A stretch of DNA of 64,000 nucleotides from Nemertoderma westbladi (Eukaryota; Xenacoelomorpha; Nemertodermatida; Nemertodermatidae), in assembly GCA_032718475.1 (NCBI GenBank), contig JAUCBJ010000476.1, forward strand, positions 29,787 through 93,786, written 5' to 3'. Below are positions 33,554 through 44,300 of this stretch, in pieces (position 1 is the first letter of the stretch; every line of letters begins with the position of its first letter). The notes beneath the pieces are model-generated. The model was not told the DNA's origin, ran no database searches, and was given only the letters and a program-made list of their open reading frames with translations. Position numbers and translations under genes: made by a program.

Positions 33554-33910
33554 GAATTTAATTTAATTACGCCTGGTATGGCACAGTAAAATATATATAA
33601 ACAATAAAACAATATATAATTGAAATTCAAATTCATAATATAAATAAATTAATTCATTAAAATGGTATGTGTCTAGCATATTATTCAGTCGGAGGCGGCC
33701 CACACTCTGATTGGCTGGGCGTTGTGTGGGCAGTTTAGTAGGTGGTACAAGGGGGCAACGTTATCACAAAGATTACAGCGGCACGAGGCACAAGGGGAGT
33801 GAAAGCCCTGAGTTTTGCAGATTTTATGGTGAAAACCGTGTATAGACACTCTCGTAGTTACGTGACGCAATTTATTCATAGCAACGGTCCACCCTCGCGA
33901 CTGTATAAAT
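33554..33910 (-). mobile_element. 357-bp LINE-like 3' end insertion with 13-bp target duplication
   Basis: GGTTCCCATTTAT occurs at 33541-33553 and again at 33911-33923. The left arm has it once, uninterrupted (complement at about 4060-4075). Between the copies lies DNA absent from the left arm. On the minus strand a 64-codon frame (33685-33879) ends in a Cys/His pattern, CASCRCNLCDN ... YHLLNCPH, like the zinc-binding C-terminus of many LINE polymerases. It is followed by an AT-rich 3' tail. The size, the target duplication and the 3'-end content all fit a severely 5'-truncated LINE insertion. The exact LINE clade is not identified. Confidence 0.75.
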
Positions 33911-33980
33911 GGTTCCCATTTATCGACCAGTTAAGGATGAAAGCCAAGGATGAGCTAGGCTGCATCATTTTATCATTTAA

Positions 33981-34165
33981 CTATGAACATTGAGACATTT
34001 AATGATAAGCATTTAAACATCTAACAATAACCATTTAACATTTAATGATTTTATCGATAAAATTTAAAGATTTAACGATAAATAAACATTTAACGATAAT
34101 GATTTAAAGATTTAACGATAATGATTTAAAGATTTAACGATAAACATATAAAGATTTTATTAATA
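33981..34165 (-). repeat. Small TTTATCGTTAAA minisatellite block, right arm
   Basis: Counterpart of 3838-4015. Short imperfect copies of the same AT-rich unit. Confidence 0.7.
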
Positions 34166-35912
34166 AAATAATTATAAAATATTGCAGGATGCAATAACTG
34201 AACTGAATATGATATTTGCATGATAATTATGAATAATTATGTAGGGGTTACTAAATAATACTTCATAAATATAAATATATAAATAATTTATAATATTATA
34301 TATTTAAGTTTTACATATTTAGCCAATTTCGGCAATTTGTATATTTATTGATGGACACCAAATAATGTTTCTATTACTATGTTACTAATATATTTAAATA
34401 AATTATTCAATTGCTATGAAGTTAAAATAATAATAATGGTTAATAATAGTATTGTGTTTTCTAATTGGGTCTGAAAATTATTTACAAATATTATATCTGA
34501 TCATGTAGAATTATTTATGGATCACTCTTCTAGGGTAGAAGAAGAATTAGTTACACAGTAGGCCTATACAAGAAACAAAACTGCAGTATACTGTAGTACT
34601 ACTGTACGTGTGGCAATCGAACAGAAGTCCTTTTTGAGATCTTCATTCAGATAGTAGATACTTTCCGAGCCCAAGAACTATTTCTATTTGAATGAATTGA
34701 AAATATACCTATGCCAGCCAGACCGCGCTATAATGTAAGATTCTGGAAGGAATAACAACCAATAATTGCATTGTATAATCTAGAAAACAAAAGATTTTCT
34801 AGACGAACTCTTTCTGGGAACGGATCCGTATCGTACACCCTTTTGTAATAATTTTTATTGATAATTAACTGAGTTAAATATAGATATATATAAATGAATG
34901 GGCCGTTGCACGATATGAATAGGAGGTACCCCATTTTAATTAATTTTTAAACAATAAACTATTGTATGTATTTTTGTATTTTTTATTGCGTCCAGTTTTC
35001 CCCCCTATCTGCAACAACCGCAACCATTGTTCCAAAATACATCGTATGGTGTTATTTTATTTAATTACACCTAAAATCAATAACAATATTCCAAATTAGA
35101 ATATGTTTTAATTGATTTTTGTCTTATTTACTCTTGAAATTTATCATCTGACATGGCCCAATGGTGCAAGATTAATTCGCAATTATATATGCGGTCGCAA
35201 TTATGGAAGATTTGCGGTTCAATTTATTGAGACGTTGTTAATGATGTTTTCTTTTCTAGAACTTACTTATTATGATGTTCTTATTTAATATACTGACAAG
35301 TGTTCTCACATTAATTATTTTAGCTAATGAGAAACGGATATTTGTGCACATTGACCGCAATTGAAAAAACCTCTCCAGCGCAGATTGGTCGCACATGAAA
35401 TATAGTTGTTTATTGTTTTGGCTAGAACATACCATATTATATAATAAATAAAGATAAAATGCAAAAAAATATATTAAAAATTTCTTAAAAATGGCCTACT
35501 CATAGAAATGCCAAATATTGTCGATATTATTAATATTACCACTTGTTTGTTTATTAATTGTTTTGAAGACAACAACAAGCTGAATATATTCCAGTGGGAA
35601 TGGTACAAAACGCTTTTTTAAGCGCTTGTAGCTAATGATTGAAGGCGTAGAATATGACTCAACAAATAACTAATCGGTAGGTCAAATGTTTAAAAACGTT
35701 ACCAAATTAAAAGATGATCTGTAACTTTTTTGGTATTAAATAATAGCTTACATATTTCTAAAACACTAAAAATAACAAACATTAGCTATAATAATAAATC
35801 ATAAGGAGATAATATAAGGTAACCCAGAAGAAGAACGAATGTTTTTAGCGACCGGTTATTCGGCGATGGAATAATTAGATATATTAATTATTACAGTGGA
35901 ATTTCATAAAAA
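34166..35912. other. AT-rich DNA upstream of the right receptor gene
   Basis: Inverted match of 2073-3837. No supported gene. Small insertions and deletions distinguish the arms. Confidence 0.5.
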
Positions 35913-37100
35913 ATGTCACAAAAGACTGTAGAATGTAAATACCTATTTTCATCATCAATCAATGAATACTTGTTAAAGAACCCAATATCGAAGTTTCTGA
36001 TTGTCGCCGGTATATATCGCATTGTATTATGCTGTATATCAATAGCATCCGTTGTTATATGCTTTGCAATATATACAATATCATATTCATTGAATAGGAC
36101 AAAGGATTTCATTTTTAAGAACGTTTGTTTGACTTACTTATTTTACTTAAGTTTCACAATTATTGAAGATGTGGTATTGCTAGTCACCCAAGATGTCAAT
36201 GACAGATATAATATATGTCTCTTCACTCGCATCCTACAGGAATATGCTGAACTTTCCTGCTACATGTGGTTGTCGGTTTATGGAATTCACATAGTCAGAA
36301 AGGCCTTTACTGTAGCGAATCCGGACAGAATTTATGAAGAGCAAGTGAAACCCAAATGTTATTTTATAATAGGATGGATACTTCCAATTCCCGTTATTGT
36401 GGAAATAATTATACTCATCGCGTTTGAAATTGGCAACCAACAGTGTATTCCGCGGTACACAACGAAACACTACGCGTTCATGGCCGTATTAAAAGGAGCT
36501 AAATTTGCGGTTCTTTTAGTCAACTTGTTTTGGTGTGCATTGATTGTCATGTCATCCGCGTACACAAATTGGAATGAAAGATGTTGCAGACAACTCTGGC
36601 GTAGCGCCAAGATACTTTACCTGCTTCCGGTATTGGGTGTACATAATATTATATTTATTAATGGCTATGAAGTTTCCACATCTTCTTATATTGCAGAAAA
36701 TGCCATTTTATATATAAAATATTCACTACAAGGATTGCAAGCTTTACTGTTCACATCCATCATGTGTTTCAGTGATTCTAATGTGTTTAAGGAACTTTCA
36801 AGATGTTGTAATTGCCGGCAGTTGCAACTACGACGAATTTACAGAGAGCATACATTACGCGGGCAAACCCGAACAGTGCCGGCGACGGAAGGTGACAACA
36901 ATGAACGTAGTAATGATGCCGCCGTAGATGATTGTGCAACGAATTCAGGAAACATGAATATTGAAGCGTTAGAGGCAACCTACATGGATCCAGGGGATGT
37001 TATCCCGAGGGCCAGGGTATCTTCGGGGCTGCTTACAATCCCACCGAATGCCGGACCAGAAGCCCAATATGCTGAGTTGCATTCCTTGTCAAAGAAATAA
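35913..37100 (+). CDS. Seven-transmembrane receptor, right copy
   Basis: Intronless 395-residue paralogue of the gene at 885-2072, starting at ATG 35913. It has the same seven hydrophobic segments and the same Cys-rich juxtamembrane motif. Eleven residues differ. They include Lys for Ile at position 9, Gly for Cys in the loop before helix 5 (EIGNQQC here, EICNQQC in the other), Ser for Gly before helix 6 and Phe for Tyr after helix 7. The paired loop cysteine (QQCIP) is kept in both. There are no stops or frameshifts. An AATAAA at about 37436 may serve as a poly(A) signal. Confidence 0.8.
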   Translation: MSQKTVECKYLFSSSINEYLLKNPISKFLIVAGIYRIVLCCISIASVVICFAIYTISYSLNRTKDFIFKNVCLTYLFYLSFTIIEDVVLLVTQDVNDRYNICLFTRILQEYAELSCYMWLSVYGIHIVRKAFTVANPDRIYEEQVKPKCYFIIGWILPIPVIVEIIILIAFEIGNQQCIPRYTTKHYAFMAVLKGAKFAVLLVNLFWCALIVMSSAYTNWNERCCRQLWRSAKILYLLPVLGVHNIIFINGYEVSTSSYIAENAILYIKYSLQGLQALLFTSIMCFSDSNVFKELSRCCNCRQLQLRRIYREHTLRGQTRTVPATEGDNNERSNDAAVDDCATNSGNMNIEALEATYMDPGDVIPRARVSSGLLTIPPNAGPEAQYAELHSLSKK

Positions 37101-38391
37101 CTATACTGAGTATTTGAGTATGACGTTGCCTGGTGAGGAATCCTATAGTTATCATGAAACTGAATAGATTATAAACTTATTCATCATATACGAACAATTT
37201 ATTTTAATCAATCTAACAATTAACTTGTTTCAGTGTTGAAGCCGTTCTATGGCGCAGTGCTACCGAGAAAGTTTACGTCCATTTGTAGATGCAGTTTTAC
37301 TTTCAGTTTCGTTCTTAACTCAGTTGGGACCTTTTATTCCATTATAAAAATTAAACAAAATTTTTAAATATTTATTGCCCATTTGTTTTGTTTGGCTTGG
37401 ACTGTGGGGGCTGGGCAGTGTAGGTGTTTGCTGTCAAATAAATTTAGTTGTTTAGGGAGGGGTGGGATTCTTCCAAGAAGGACTGAGTTCTACTATAATG
37501 CGAATTTGCCAAGTTGGTGGAGTTTGACTAACTATAGAGAAGTTTTAACATATTAAGTTCATATTCTAGGATTCATTAAGCCAATAAAATGTCGCACTGG
37601 GATCCACGGCTGCGGCTGATATTCTTTACATATTCAATACGGTATCTGATTCGGTTTAGGTTCGACCTGGAATTCCTGATACAATACTGATATGAAACAG
37701 CAAAAAACATAAATTAAAATAAACCAAACATCTGCATCCTAAAATCATCCGTATTTTTATAAAATCATTGTTTCAAATAAATCTGTTGCACGATTTATAC
37801 AATTAATTCACCATAAATATGACTGACGCACTTAAATAATGAAACGTCTGTGGCAAGTTTGCTGAAGCGCTGCTCTTCTCGGGTGTAGTAACATCCTTGT
37901 TAAAATCGACGTCGATTGAGGTTTAAAGCAATGGAGTCCGATAAATTGAACCGTGGCCTTGGATCGGTAATGATTTTCGTGCAAATAGGAAACCTACAAT
38001 ACAAATATTCGTTTTTCTAAGCAATGCGATATTACATATACGTTTACGTTAATAAAACAACTCAAAAGTATCACAATATTATCATAATATTTAAAGCAAA
38101 ATTAATGTGGCTATTTTTAATTTATTTTACTTATCCCGGTCGTGGGATATCGCTACAATTTGTGATACGATAAGAATGTTTGGATATTTACGGTTTCTAC
38201 CACCTTGGAAGTTAGAGTGTCGCCTACAATGAACATGTAATAGCCAAGAGAGAAGACCCTTTAGTTTGCCACCGGTGTTTCTTGTTTTGCGTTCACCAAT
38301 AACTTTAATTATAATCTCACATTACTTCAGAATAAATTTGAAAACTTCAGCAGTATAATAATATATTTGATCTGTTGTCGATTGATCGTTT
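37101..38391. other. DNA between the right receptor and the KLHL10-like gene
   Basis: Up to about 37983 it belongs to the duplicated arm. Beyond that it is unique AT-rich DNA that should include the 3' UTR of the minus-strand KLHL10-like gene. TTTATT near 38118 is a possible poly(A) signal on that strand. The genes converge here. Confidence 0.5.
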
Positions 38392-41300
38392 TTACCTTTG
38401 TCTAGTCGGAAAATATTGTTTTGGCTCCTTGACATTCCAAACAACGGCGAGTTTCAGAGCCGATCTGTTTATTTCCATGGGTTCCACTGTTACCCATGTG
38501 TTGGTTACATCTGAGTATTTTTCAGCATCTGATATTGTTGTAACCCCGTTGAAACCTCCTAATAATGATATAAAGATGTCTTATTTATTTAACAATATCC
38601 CGAAAGTGTATTATTTGAAATTGCTGACATTTTCATAAAACATCTCATCTGATGTAAAATTTGACTTAGATTCCAAAAATCAAGGTCCCATGACATGAAT
38701 CTCAAGCATGACATGAAACATTGGTTAAGTACTTGCCCCAACATGTGCTACATTGTGTGTGAAAATTTAATGTTAATATCATTTACAGCTTTTGATATAT
38801 GTAAAGGCGAATGGGAATAAATTAGATGATCCGAAATCGCCCCAAAAGTCCTTAGCCGCATTTGGCGTTTAGCGCCCAGATTATGCTTATAAGTTTTGAT
38901 TGGATTTGATTCAGGTCATTTGCTATCTATTATTGTTATCTACATTAAATTCTGTTCTAAATGTGTAAATTTTGAAAGTGAAAAAAGATAAAAAAAATTT
39001 CAAAATTTGGACCAAAATTTGAAAAATAACGGACCGCCTTGAAAATTGTCACAGAACAATGGACATAACTTTTTATAGCTGGTTATTATTGTTATTCATG
39101 TCATGGATCCTTGATTTTTGGAATCTACGTCAAATTTTGCATCAGATGAGATGTTTTATGAAAAATTCAGCAATTTCAAATTTTTTGGTGTGCATTGTGC
39201 AACCACAAGATTAAGATTAATTTAATTAAGTGGGTTTTTGGTGCCCCGTGTGGAAATCGCTGCGCTCGGATCTCCTTTTACAATAAAAACAATAACTGCA
39301 TACATTATGTATACCTAGGGGTCAACTGGTCAGCTTGAAATAAGCGAGTTGCTTTAGAAGCGAGTTGCTATACTCCCCTTGCTCTGGTTTCCTTAGATTT
39401 GATCCAATGCGTAGATCTCGGTCGGACGGTAGAGTTCCGTGAGGAAAATGAGTTTGGTTGTCCTTAGATTTACTATTGCGAATATATTGGGTCAATAATA
39501 ACGAGTTACTGAATAACGACGAAAGTTACATACTAACCGCATACGTAGATAAAGTCGTCAATAACAGCGACCCCAAAGTTAGACCTCGGAATATTCATAT
39601 CGGCTATAGGAGTCCATGTGTTGGAATCTACGTCGTACCTATTATATGACCAAAAATATATATACAGTCAATCGATATTCCTAGCGATACGTTTTGAATT
39701 GTGTCACTAACAACTACCGGTACTGTAACTACTAACTATTACCACAAACAGCCGTACTTTTGTCTCCGATGCCTGCCTGGCAATGGCTGTCCAGTCCATG
39801 CGATACAGTTATGTAACAAATTAATATTATTGAGTTAATTTGGGGGAATCTGGGCGCTCACGTAATTGGGGGTTAGCCATTATATAACTGAATAGCCGGG
39901 AGGTTGGAAAATGAACAACAGAAGTGCATCAATAATTAAGGATTATAAGCCGATAACATTCGCGCAGTGGAAAAACACGGCTGCTCATTTCTCCACGAAC
40001 TTCAAATATTTGGTATCCCAAAGTCCACCATTCAAAAATCCGTACAAACAAATTACAAAAACGACGAACATTCGCTAAGGAGCGACTGACGGAGAAACGT
40101 TTTTCAAACAAAAAATTGCTAAAAAATTAAAGCAAAAATAAAAATTCTTACTCACACACTATAATTTCATGAGGTCAAATATCTCTGTTTAACTTTCAAG
40201 CAAACTCATTTAAGATTTAATAATAAGATTTATTTACATTTAAGAAAATCGAGGAACTGCCTCTGAACTACTCCACTATATCCTGTACATTATGTGTGTA
40301 ATCTGTGCCTGCTGCTAGAAGTAGAAGCAAATAAAACTTACCTTTCTCCGGTCTTTAATCGAGCTGCACCATCGAAACCTCCTATAGAATACAGCGTATT
40401 GTGGTAGTTGCAGGCCGAAACACCCGATCTTCTCGATCCCATATCCCCGATCATCGACCACATGTTCAACTCGGGGTCGTAACACTCGCAAGACATCAAG
40501 CATTCCGATCCTAGATGCAATTGGTAACTTATAAATCACATTGGAGCAGGTCAAGCAAAGATATTGTCCCCACCGTTTCTGTTCAAATAGGATGGCGAGA
40601 AACGCCTTTACTCTGAGACAGATTATGTGCGCCGATACTACTTTTCTCCCTTTGTCGCAACCTGTCACGAAGAACGAAGCCCAGGTCAAGCAATATTCTG
40701 CGGACCATTACAGACAAGGCTCCACCGAGCTTGGGGCATACGATACACCTGCGAGGTTGGTTGGCTAACAAGTCGAATTGCCTTCGCCATTATTCGCGGC
40801 ACTTCCCAGTGTCAGCGGTGATCCGGAGTCAGATGCCTAAGTGCTCGTCTGGGTCGCTGGTGGGGACTTGCATCCAAAAACTGATCTGATCTGACATTTT
40901 TAACTGGTTGCTCTGGTGGTGGGAATAGTTCAAAATTTTGAGTCAGATAATTTGACTGATTTATAAAATACCTATCTTAGCATCCCGCAAAAAATTATTT
41001 TCCGAGCGCTGATTATAAGTACTTCTACTTATGCTTGGTTACAATTCTTTACATTATTATGCTGAACATCCCCGACAAACCAATGAATACCGTATCAAAT
41101 CTTACAGCTGTAAGTTGTATATTACTAAACTAACTCTGACTTCAGTCTTTTGTGTTTGAAAGGTAGATAAAATTGTGTAAAGACATGTAATACAAAGGGT
41201 TTAAGGGGGGGGGGGGGGGGGGGGGGGTACCCCCTCAGGAGAGTTTTTTTTTAAACAGCTCAAACTTCGTGTTGTAGGTCAATATCATTGTTATGTTGTG

Positions 41301-44300
41301 TTCAGTCAACGTGGGGAAGGCCAAAGAGCAACAAAAAGTTAAATTTTAAATTTTTTTGTGTCCCTCTAGCGGCGAGTGGCGGAATTAAATATTTCACTAA
41401 AAACACTACTAGTCCCTTAATACTTATCGAATTTTTTTTAAACCAACTTTTTTGGACTCAGCACCATCGTTTCTACAAAAATTATCCAGCCGATTTTTAA
41501 ATTATTAATTTTAAAGTAAATTAATTAAATTTATTAATCAAAATTAATAAAATTAATTAAAATTTTCAATAATATAAAAAAAAAATTTTTCAAAAAAATG
41601 CTGGATAATTTTTCAAGATGTTCAAAAAACCTTTCAAACGTGCCATAAATTATCGAATTTGGGTGAAAAACGGCGGAAGAGTAGTATTTTGAAAAATGGA
41701 AATATCGTGAAATATAATTCCGAGATAATTTGCTTTAAAATTTGAACCTTCCCGCTCAAACCTGACTGTCTGTAGTCTGTTAATCGGTCAGTAATGTTTG
41801 ACACTATGGCTTCATACCAACTCACTAAAATTATCAATATGGGGGTTTTCGGGGTCGGTGATTTCATTTCTGATGTCTGTTTTAATGTTTGGTGGCTTTG
41901 TCTGGTGGTCTTGTCCTTATAGAACCTCTGACTCTGTGGAACCTTTTAACATGGAATCAGCAAGTATTGTCGATGTGGTAGTTAAGCAAGTAATCCTCAG
42001 ATCCACAATCTAGGCCCTATCTAAGAGCTATTCATGGCAGTTTGCTTAAGGTCTTATTTGTAGAATTAAATAAAGTCATAAAGTCATTCAAACAGAAGAC
42101 CGATTGCAGTTTGGTTCCTATTATTAGTGTTTTTTGTTCAGAAATGGAAAAAATGAGAAAGCGCATCACCGGGGGTTGAACCAGCGCTTAACGTACAGTA
42201 CGTTTCAGTCTATCAGGCCTCATCAGTAGCGCAAACCAGTTCAGCCACTTGTCCCTGACATTCACTATCCCACCTAATCCACTTCTATTGAAAAGGCAGT
42301 CTTAAGTTGCATATCCTAACTCTAACAACGGACCTACCGGCCTCAAGTATGCTAGAGTGAAACAGGAGGGACGTACTAATAAATAAATATTCAGCTCGAG
42401 TATTGCTGCCAGGTGATATTAAATAAATAAATTGGAGTTGAGCTGTTAATGCAACTGTAATTGAAGATGTGATATTATAGAGAGATAGGATATGCAACTA
42501 ATATAATTTTATTAGATATTGATCGGATACTAAATCGTTAATAAACCTTTATAAATTTGGCTCCGCGGAAAAATATCCAGACTGTCAAGAGATGTTAGAC
42601 GACTTTTGTGCTTGTAATAAAATATTTTGCAATTTGATATTGCATATTAAAAAATAAATGCGATGTATTCTATCTCACCATTGAATCCGCCAACCATATA
42701 TATTTTTCCATCCATTTCCACGGCGCAGGAATCAGAGCGAACCATACTCATGTTAGCAATCAGAGACCATTGATTGGTGCTCGGGTCGAAATGTTCCGCT
42801 GAGTCGTGGCGGCTCCTACCATTAAATCCACCCAGGGCGTAAATCTCTTTATTGATTACTAAAATTATAAATATTCCACTATAAACTAAAACAAAAGTTA
42901 TCAAAGTAAATTATTTCAAAAATAAACATGTCACATGCAAAATTGATTCCCTAACAAAGAACAGTTATCGGTGTCGGTTAAACACGCAAACTGAAGGAAT
43001 CTCTAAGCTTCATCTTTTTTGACTGTTACCTGCAAGGCTCGGAGGGTATCACACTAACTCTAAGAGGTGAACACTTCTTAGCTAATAGAACTAGACTTTC
43101 CCTACTCCTCCAGCAGAAATCATATTTTTCATTGCTGGTTTAGCGATAGCACTACGGGTATATCATATCTTAGTTAGGGACAAAAGGACACACCAGAACC
43201 AGTACGAATTTGATACAACATTTACTCGGATTTCAGCCTGCGTCGCCTATCACGGTAAGAGGTCAGACGCTAAATCATCCATCCCAATCCACACAGAATA
43301 GAAAATTTTATTTATAAGTTTACACATTCAAAAAATATATCTCACATAATTTTACAATTATTGTTTTAAAGTTGTGTTCCCCGTGAAAACCTATCGCATA
43401 GTATTATTGTATTTTTTCTTCGAGGGAGGGTGGGGTTTGGTTTGGCTCTCACATACATGCAATACGTTGTTACACCCTGGCTCCTCAATCTAGAATCACC
43501 ACTTGGTATTCGGTCGAGCTGGTATCCTTTGCTTCTTCTTTGTAGAACTATAGAGTAAACGCAATATCATGAATCTCACTTTGTTTTTATTTATTTATAT
43601 TATTTTTTAGTCGGCGATGGAGAGGGACTCGCCTACTGCCCAACCTCCCTCCTCCACCCCAACCACCGAACTCGTTTCTCCTAAAAGGAGGAATAAACGG
43701 AATTCGATGGGGTTTTCGATTTTTATATTAAACGCAATATCCTGAATCTCAATGGAAATTATTCAAACCCCCAAGTGCCCAACTCTAATTCATGAATTTT
43801 TGAAGTCTGTCAGTCTTTCTGTCAGTTTGTCTGTCAAGACTTTAGAAAGAATAAAATCTACTAACATTCTCGCTCTGGGTGTTTCCCTTGTCAAGGATTT
43901 CATTTCCCCTGTCAGTTTTTACTTTGACCCTATCCAGACTGTCTGTCGGTCTGTCTGTCGGTCTGTCTGTCGGACTGTCTGTCCGTCAAAAATATAAGGA
44001 ATCACATTAGCTAATTAAAATTTTCTCTATGGGGGTTTTCCTGGTCAAGGATTTCACTTCCGCTGTCAGTTTTCTCTTTTACCCCTATCCAGACTGTCTG
44101 TTGGTCTGTCTGTCGGTCTGTCTGTCTGTCAAAAATATAAGGAATCACATTAGCTAATTAAAATTCTCTCTATGGGGGTTTTCCTGGTCAAGGATTTCAT
44201 TTCCGCTGTCAGTTTTCACTTTTGACCCTATCCAGACTGTCTGTCGGTCTGTCTGTCCGTCAAAAATATACGGAATCACATTAGCTAATTAAAATTCTCT

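Larger units (their letters stand above)
31737..37983 (-). repeat. Right arm of the giant inverted duplication
   Basis: Inverted counterpart of 1-7573. The inner edge lies at the Gypsy LTR end. The match runs at least to 37983, where the left arm leaves the window. It contains the second receptor gene, a shorter minisatellite, the remnant ends of the RTE-like copy and a unique 357-bp insertion at 33554-33910. Confidence 0.9.
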
